From: an uncultured Gammaproteobacteria bacterium
GTDB taxonomy: Bacteria; Pseudomonadota; Gammaproteobacteria; Pseudomonadales; Porticoccaceae
Assembly (NCBI GenBank): GCA_913060555.1
Contig: CAJXRS010000021.1
Coordinates: 1-34,846, forward strand
Direction of reading: 5' to 3'
Length of the DNA stretch: 34,846 bases
Made by a program: the position numbers and the translations under genes. Under the pieces are notes generated by a model. That model was not told the DNA's origin. It searched no databases and was given only the letters and a program-made list of their open reading frames with translations. This document shows positions 31,690-34,846 of this stretch, in pieces. The stretch's first letter is position 1. Each line of letters begins with the position of its first letter.

Positions 31690-33384
31690 CTACTCAGCCA
31701 GATAGCGCTCGCGCCGCGACTTCTTGAGCCGCGCCAGGTCGACGATCACCAGACCGTCGACGCAGTTGCCGAACGCCGGGTCGACATTGAAGGCCGTGAA
31801 CTGTACGCCGCGGATATCGCATAATTCGGCGTACTGTTTGTACAGAGTCGGAATGCTCAGCTTGCGCTCGCCCAACTCGTGCTTGAGGCGCTGGAATTCT
31901 TCCCGGTAACTGTCGCCGGGGTAGCGGGCGTCGAGTTCGGCGCGGCGCTGCGGGCCGATGGTGAAGGGGTTGCGGGGCGTCGCCAGCGGTTGCCAGGCGG
32001 GGAAGTGGCGCTCATAGAAGTGGACGATGAGCTCCAGCGCCTCACGCGGGTAGGCGCTGCTGAGACTGACCGGGCCGAACAGGTAGCGGTATTGCGGGTG
32101 GTCGCGCAGGTAGGCGCCGATGCCGTGCCACAGATAGTCGAGGCTGCGTTTACCCCAGTAACCGGGCTGCACGAAGCTGCGGCCGAGCTCCAGGCCCTGA
32201 GCGAGATAGGGATTCATTCCGGTGGTGAACTCGAACAGCGTGCTGCTGTAGAGCGGCCGGCCGGTGCCCGCCGGACAGATCCGGTAAGCGCCGGCGATCT
32301 CCCACTCCTGCTCGTCCCAGAGCAGCAGATGCTCGTAGTGGGGGTCGAAGTGATCCAGGTCGCGGCGCTGTCCGGAGCCCTCCTCGACCGCGCGAAAGGC
32401 CAGCTCCCTGAGGCGGCCGATCTCCCGCATCACCGCGGAGTCGGCACGGTGATGGTAGAGGTGGATCTGTTTGCCGTCGGCAGTGGCGCCGATCTGGCGA
32501 CAGCTGCGGATTTCGTCACGCAGCTGGCGACGGTGTTCGGGGCGGGCGATCGCCGTCTCGACGGGGAACAGGCCGGGGCGATCGCTGCCGATCCGATAGA
32601 GGTGGCGGCGAAACAGTTTGGCCTTGGCGTGCTTTGGCAGCTGGATGTCCTGGTAGCACCGATGACTGATCGGTTCGCCAATCCTCACGTCCACGCAGCG
32701 CTTGGCCTGCTTGAACATCTCCCGTACCAGCCACAGCGTGGACAGGGGACGGGCCAGGAAGGATAGCGCGTAGAAGAAGGTCGAGTTGCGCCCGTCGATG
32801 AAGACCGGCAGGATCGGCGCCCGCGCACTGGCGGCCACACGCAGAAAACCGGTACGCCAGCGCCCATCGCGGATTCCCTTGGCGCCGAAACGTGACACCT
32901 CGCCAGCCGGGAAGATGATCAGCGCGCCTTCCGACTCCAGGAACTCGCCGAGCGCACGGAGATTCTGGCGCGGCGTATTGCCACTCATGTTGTCGACCGG
33001 CAGCAAGAGGTTGGCGAGCGGTTCGATGGCGGTGAGCAGGTCGTTGGCGATCACCTTGACGTCGGGCCGGATCTCCCGGACCAGTTGCAGCAGCGCCAGG
33101 CCATCCAGGGAGCCTATGGGGTGATTGGCGGCGATCACGATCCGCCCCCGCGAGGGAATGCGATGCCGCTCGCGGTCCCGCAGGCGGTAGGAGAAATCGA
33201 AATAGTCGAGTGCCTGCTCGACGAAGTCGAAGCCCTTCAGGTGTGGGTAGTTGGCGCCGAACTGGCGGATTTCCTTTTCGTGGAACAGCAAACGCAAAGC
33301 GATGAGCAGGGGTTTGGCGAGCAGCGGGCGTTGCAGCAGCAGCTGGGGGTAGCGCTCCTGCACGAAGTGTTCCACGTCGAGCAT
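31690..33384 (-). CDS. bifunctional acyltransferase, OlsF-like (LPLAT + GNAT-type N-acyltransferase)
   Basis: 564 residues with two fused acyltransferase domains. The N-terminal lysophospholipid-acyltransferase-like domain (about 70-270) has the acceptor motif NHPIGSLDG, an HX5D spacing (His88, Asp94) instead of HX4D, as I recall for hemolysin-annotated relatives, and [10 protein letters not shown]. The C-terminal domain (about 310-520) resembles the OlsB/autoinducer-synthase-like N-acyltransferases ([22 protein letters not shown], then [23 protein letters not shown]). OlsF has this order and makes ornithine lipids from ornithine. That function is possible but not proven here. A TATAAG -10 lies upstream (33416-33421). 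Confidence 0.8.
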   Translation of the reverse strand: MLDVEHFVQERYPQLLLQRPLLAKPLLIALRLLFHEKEIRQFGANYPHLKGFDFVEQALDYFDFSYRLRDRERHRIPSRGRIVIAANHPIGSLDGLALLQLVREIRPDVKVIANDLLTAIEPLANLLLPVDNMSGNTPRQNLRALGEFLESEGALIIFPAGEVSRFGAKGIRDGRWRTGFLRVAASARAPILPVFIDGRNSTFFYALSFLARPLSTLWLVREMFKQAKRCVDVRIGEPISHRCYQDIQLPKHAKAKLFRRHLYRIGSDRPGLFPVETAIARPEHRRQLRDEIRSCRQIGATADGKQIHLYHHRADSAVMREIGRLRELAFRAVEEGSGQRRDLDHFDPHYEHLLLWDEQEWEIAGAYRICPAGTGRPLYSSTLFEFTTGMNPYLAQGLELGRSFVQPGYWGKRSLDYLWHGIGAYLRDHPQYRYLFGPVSLSSAYPREALELIVHFYERHFPAWQPLATPRNPFTIGPQRRAELDARYPGDSYREEFQRLKHELGERKLSIPTLYKQYAELCDIRGVQFTAFNVDPAFGNCVDGLVIVDLARLKKSRRERYLAE

Positions 33385-33415
33385 GAGGTGGCCGGGTCTG
33401 GGATTACGGCGTCAC

Positions 33416-33421
33416 CTTATA
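33416..33421 (-). promoter_or_regulatory. -10 element for the OlsF-like gene
   Basis: TATAAG on the minus strand, 31 bp before the ATG at 33384. No convincing -35 at the right distance. Confidence 0.3.
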
Positions 33422-33448
33422 ACCGTTCCTTGACCGAACCATGACAGC

Positions 33449-33480
33449 GACGCGGCGGTCCGGGGGATGGCCGCCGTGTC
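33449..33480 (-). other. stem-loop just after the suhB stop
   Basis: GACGCGGCGG (33449-33458) pairs with CCGCCGTGTC (33471-33480) over 10 bp with one G.U and a 12-nt loop. No T-run follows on the minus strand, so it is at best a weak terminator or a 3'-end stabiliser. Confidence 0.5.
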
Positions 33481-33481
33481 G

Positions 33482-34285
33482 TCAGCGCAAATGGCTGAGG
33501 TGGCGGCCGATCACCTGCAGGGTCGGTTTGAACACCCGGGGAGTGGCGCCCATCACATGGCCGGAATCAAGGTAGTTGTCGCCGCCCTGGAAGTCGCTCA
33601 CCATGCCCCCCGCTTCCCGCACCAGCAGCACCCCGGCGGCGATGTCCCAGGGTTTGAGATACATCTCCCAAAAGGCATCGCAGCGGCCGGCAGCTACATA
33701 GGCGAGGTCCAACGAGGCCACGCCGAGCCGGCGGATGCCGGCCGAGCCGGTGGCCAATTCGTGCAGGCAGGCGAGATAGGCGTCCATTTCCTCGAAGGGA
33801 TGGCCGCTGAAGGGGATGCCGGTGGCGTAGAGGGCCCCGGCCGCGCCTACCCGACCCGAGACCCGGATGCGACGGCCGTTGAGAAAGGCGCCGTGGCCGC
33901 GGCTGGCGGTGAATTCCTCTCCCTTGGCGGGATCGTAGATCACGCCGTGCAGCAGCCGGCCGCGATGGCGGAAGGCGATCGACACCGCATAGTGGGGGAT
34001 CCCGTAGATGAAGTTGGTGGTGCCGTCGAGCGGATCGATGATCCACTGGCTGTCGGCGTCGCGGCCGCCCTGGGCGCCGGACTCCTCGCCCAGAAAACTG
34101 TGATCCGGGTAGGCGCGGCGCAGCTGCTCGATGATCAGCCGTTCCGAGGCGCGGTCCACTTCGGTGACGAAGTCGTTGTGGCCCTTGGCGTCGACCTGGA
34201 TCCGGTCGAGGCGGCTGCTGGCGCGCTGGATCAGATCGCCGGCTGCACGGGCAGCGCGCAGGGCAATGGTCAGCATGGGTTCCAT
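33482..34285 (-). CDS. suhB: inositol-1-monophosphatase SuhB
   Basis: 267 residues, the same length as E. coli SuhB, which is an inositol monophosphatase that also joins the rRNA antitermination complex. Motifs: GEESGA, the metal-binding WIIDPLDGTTNFIYGIPHYAVSI, and the C-terminal WDIAAGVLLVREAGG. Two close ATGs exist; the one at 34285 is preceded by GGAG and gives the usual length. It is divergent from trmJ, as in many gammaproteobacteria. Confidence 0.97.
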   Translation of the reverse strand: MEPMLTIALRAARAAGDLIQRASSRLDRIQVDAKGHNDFVTEVDRASERLIIEQLRRAYPDHSFLGEESGAQGGRDADSQWIIDPLDGTTNFIYGIPHYAVSIAFRHRGRLLHGVIYDPAKGEEFTASRGHGAFLNGRRIRVSGRVGAAGALYATGIPFSGHPFEEMDAYLACLHELATGSAGIRRLGVASLDLAYVAAGRCDAFWEMYLKPWDIAAGVLLVREAGGMVSDFQGGDNYLDSGHVMGATPRVFKPTLQVIGRHLSHLR

Positions 34286-34313
34286 CGCGGGCTCCGGACG
34301 CTTTGGGGCGCGC

Positions 34314-34341
34314 ATTCTAACAGGGCCGGCGGCTCTGGCAG
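34314..34341 (-). promoter_or_regulatory. candidate suhB promoter
   Basis: On the minus strand CTGCCA (34336-34341), a 16-bp spacer and TAGAAT (34314-34319), about 30 bp before the ATG. Confidence 0.45.
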
Positions 34342-34357
34342 CGGGGCATGGGTGCTC

Positions 34358-34366
34358 TGCTACACT
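34358..34366 (+). promoter_or_regulatory. extended -10 promoter of trmJ
   Basis: TG-C-TACACT is an extended -10 located 36 bp before the trmJ ATG. There is no clear -35, which extended -10 promoters do not require. Confidence 0.45.
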
Positions 34367-34402
34367 GAATGCCGGTATCGGCGTAACGGCGAACGGCAAG
34401 CG

Positions 34403-34797
34403 ATGGCGGGCAGTTTTGCGAAGATTCGCGTGGTGCTGGTCAACACCAGCCACCCGGGCAATATCGGCGCCGCCGCCCGCGCCATGAAAAACATGGGGCT
34501 GGAGCGGCTCTACCTGGTGGCGCCGCGGGATTTCCCCGCGCCGCGCGCTGTTTGGCGAGCGGCGGGTGCCGCCGATGTGCTGGAACGGGCGGTGGTGGTC
34601 GAAAGCCTGGCCGATGCGATTGCCGATTGCGGGCTGGTGATCGGTACCAGTGCGCGGGAGCGGCGCATCCCCTGGCCGCTGCTGGAGCCGCGCGAGTGCG
34701 GGGTGCGTGCCTGGGAGGAGTCGGCGCAGCACGAGGTTGCCCTGGTATTCGGGCGTGAGGATCGCGGGTTGACCAATGAAGAACTCGCCCAGTGCAC
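34403..34797 (+). CDS. trmJ: tRNA (cytidine/uridine-32-2'-O)-methyltransferase TrmJ, 3'-truncated by adapter
   Basis: The first 131 residues of a SPOUT methyltransferase that modifies position 32 of the tRNA anticodon loop. The N-terminus IRVVLVNTSHPGNIGAAARAMKNMGL and the SPOUT knot region VALVFGREDRGLTNEEL are diagnostic; full length is usually about 240-250 residues. Codons after 34797 come from the Nextera adapter, and the apparent C-terminus CLLYTSPSPRD is an artefact. The gene is presumably intact in the organism. Confidence 0.95.
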
Positions 34798-34846
34798 CTG
34801 TCTCTTATACACATCTCCGAGCCCACGAGACTAGGCATGATCTCGT
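34798..34846. other. Nextera adapter, i7 index and start of P7
   Basis: The reverse complement of the same adapter found at the left end, starting CTGTCTCTTATACACATCT (34798-34816). It is followed by TAGGCATG (34832-34839), an i7 index that I recall as Nextera N706, and ATCTCGT, the start of the P7 primer. Not genomic. Confidence 0.97.

Overview
The window is a 34.8-kb GC-rich contig from a gammaproteobacterium. Four gene neighbourhoods support this: ubiE-ubiB-hisI-hisE-tatABC, serB next to a fimX-like gene, suhB divergent from trmJ, and epmB-efp-epmA with bioB-bioF. I cannot name a genus from the sequence. Both ends are Illumina Nextera adapter rather than genome (1-36 and 34798-34846), so real sequence runs from about 37 to 34797 and the last gene, trmJ, is cut off artificially. 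I found no rRNA, tRNA, CRISPR array, insertion sequence or convincing Rho-independent terminator. Genes are dense, and the longest stretch without a gene is about 230 bp.

Layout. (1) 101-11849 is an accessory, catabolic-looking block. A minus-strand unit (enoyl-CoA hydratase/isomerase, nitroreductase, PNPOx-like flavoprotein) is divergent from a plus-strand series. That series holds a phosphotriesterase/lactonase-family metallohydrolase, FOUR tandem class III (CaiB/BaiF) CoA-transferase paralogues, and, after an opposing phosphoribosyltransferase, an acyl-CoA synthetase and an SDR dehydrogenase. (2) 11900-16846 holds serB, a FimX-like degenerate GGDEF/EAL protein overlapping serB tail to tail, and an unrecognised 498-residue protein. 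(3) 16818-19517 is the EF-P system: epmB divergent from efp-epmA. (4) 19565-23449 holds cysE and comF on the minus strand, divergent from bioB-bioF, with a BirA-type operator between comF and bioB. (5) 23571-26831 is a second acyl-CoA unit: a DmdC-like acyl-CoA dehydrogenase, a DUF3094-type small membrane protein, and a fifth, distant class III CoA-transferase. (6) 26845-33384 (minus) runs from an OlsF-like acyltransferase through ubiE, ubiB, hisI and hisE to tatA, tatB and tatC. UbiJ is missing from its usual place. (7) 33482-34797 is suhB divergent from a truncated trmJ.

How the genes may work together (inference). The phosphotriesterase-family enzyme could open a lactone or ester. The four CoA-transferases and the acyl-CoA synthetase would move CoA onto the resulting acids, and the hydratase/isomerase and SDR would carry out beta-oxidation-type steps. 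Every CoA-transferase copy keeps its catalytic Asp, so the array looks like active, diversified enzymes rather than decaying duplicates. This array is the best candidate in the window for an undescribed pathway. Other points of interest are a possible three-way-junction RNA leader upstream of the fimX-like gene, the unrecognised protein between epmB and fimX, and the missing ubiJ.
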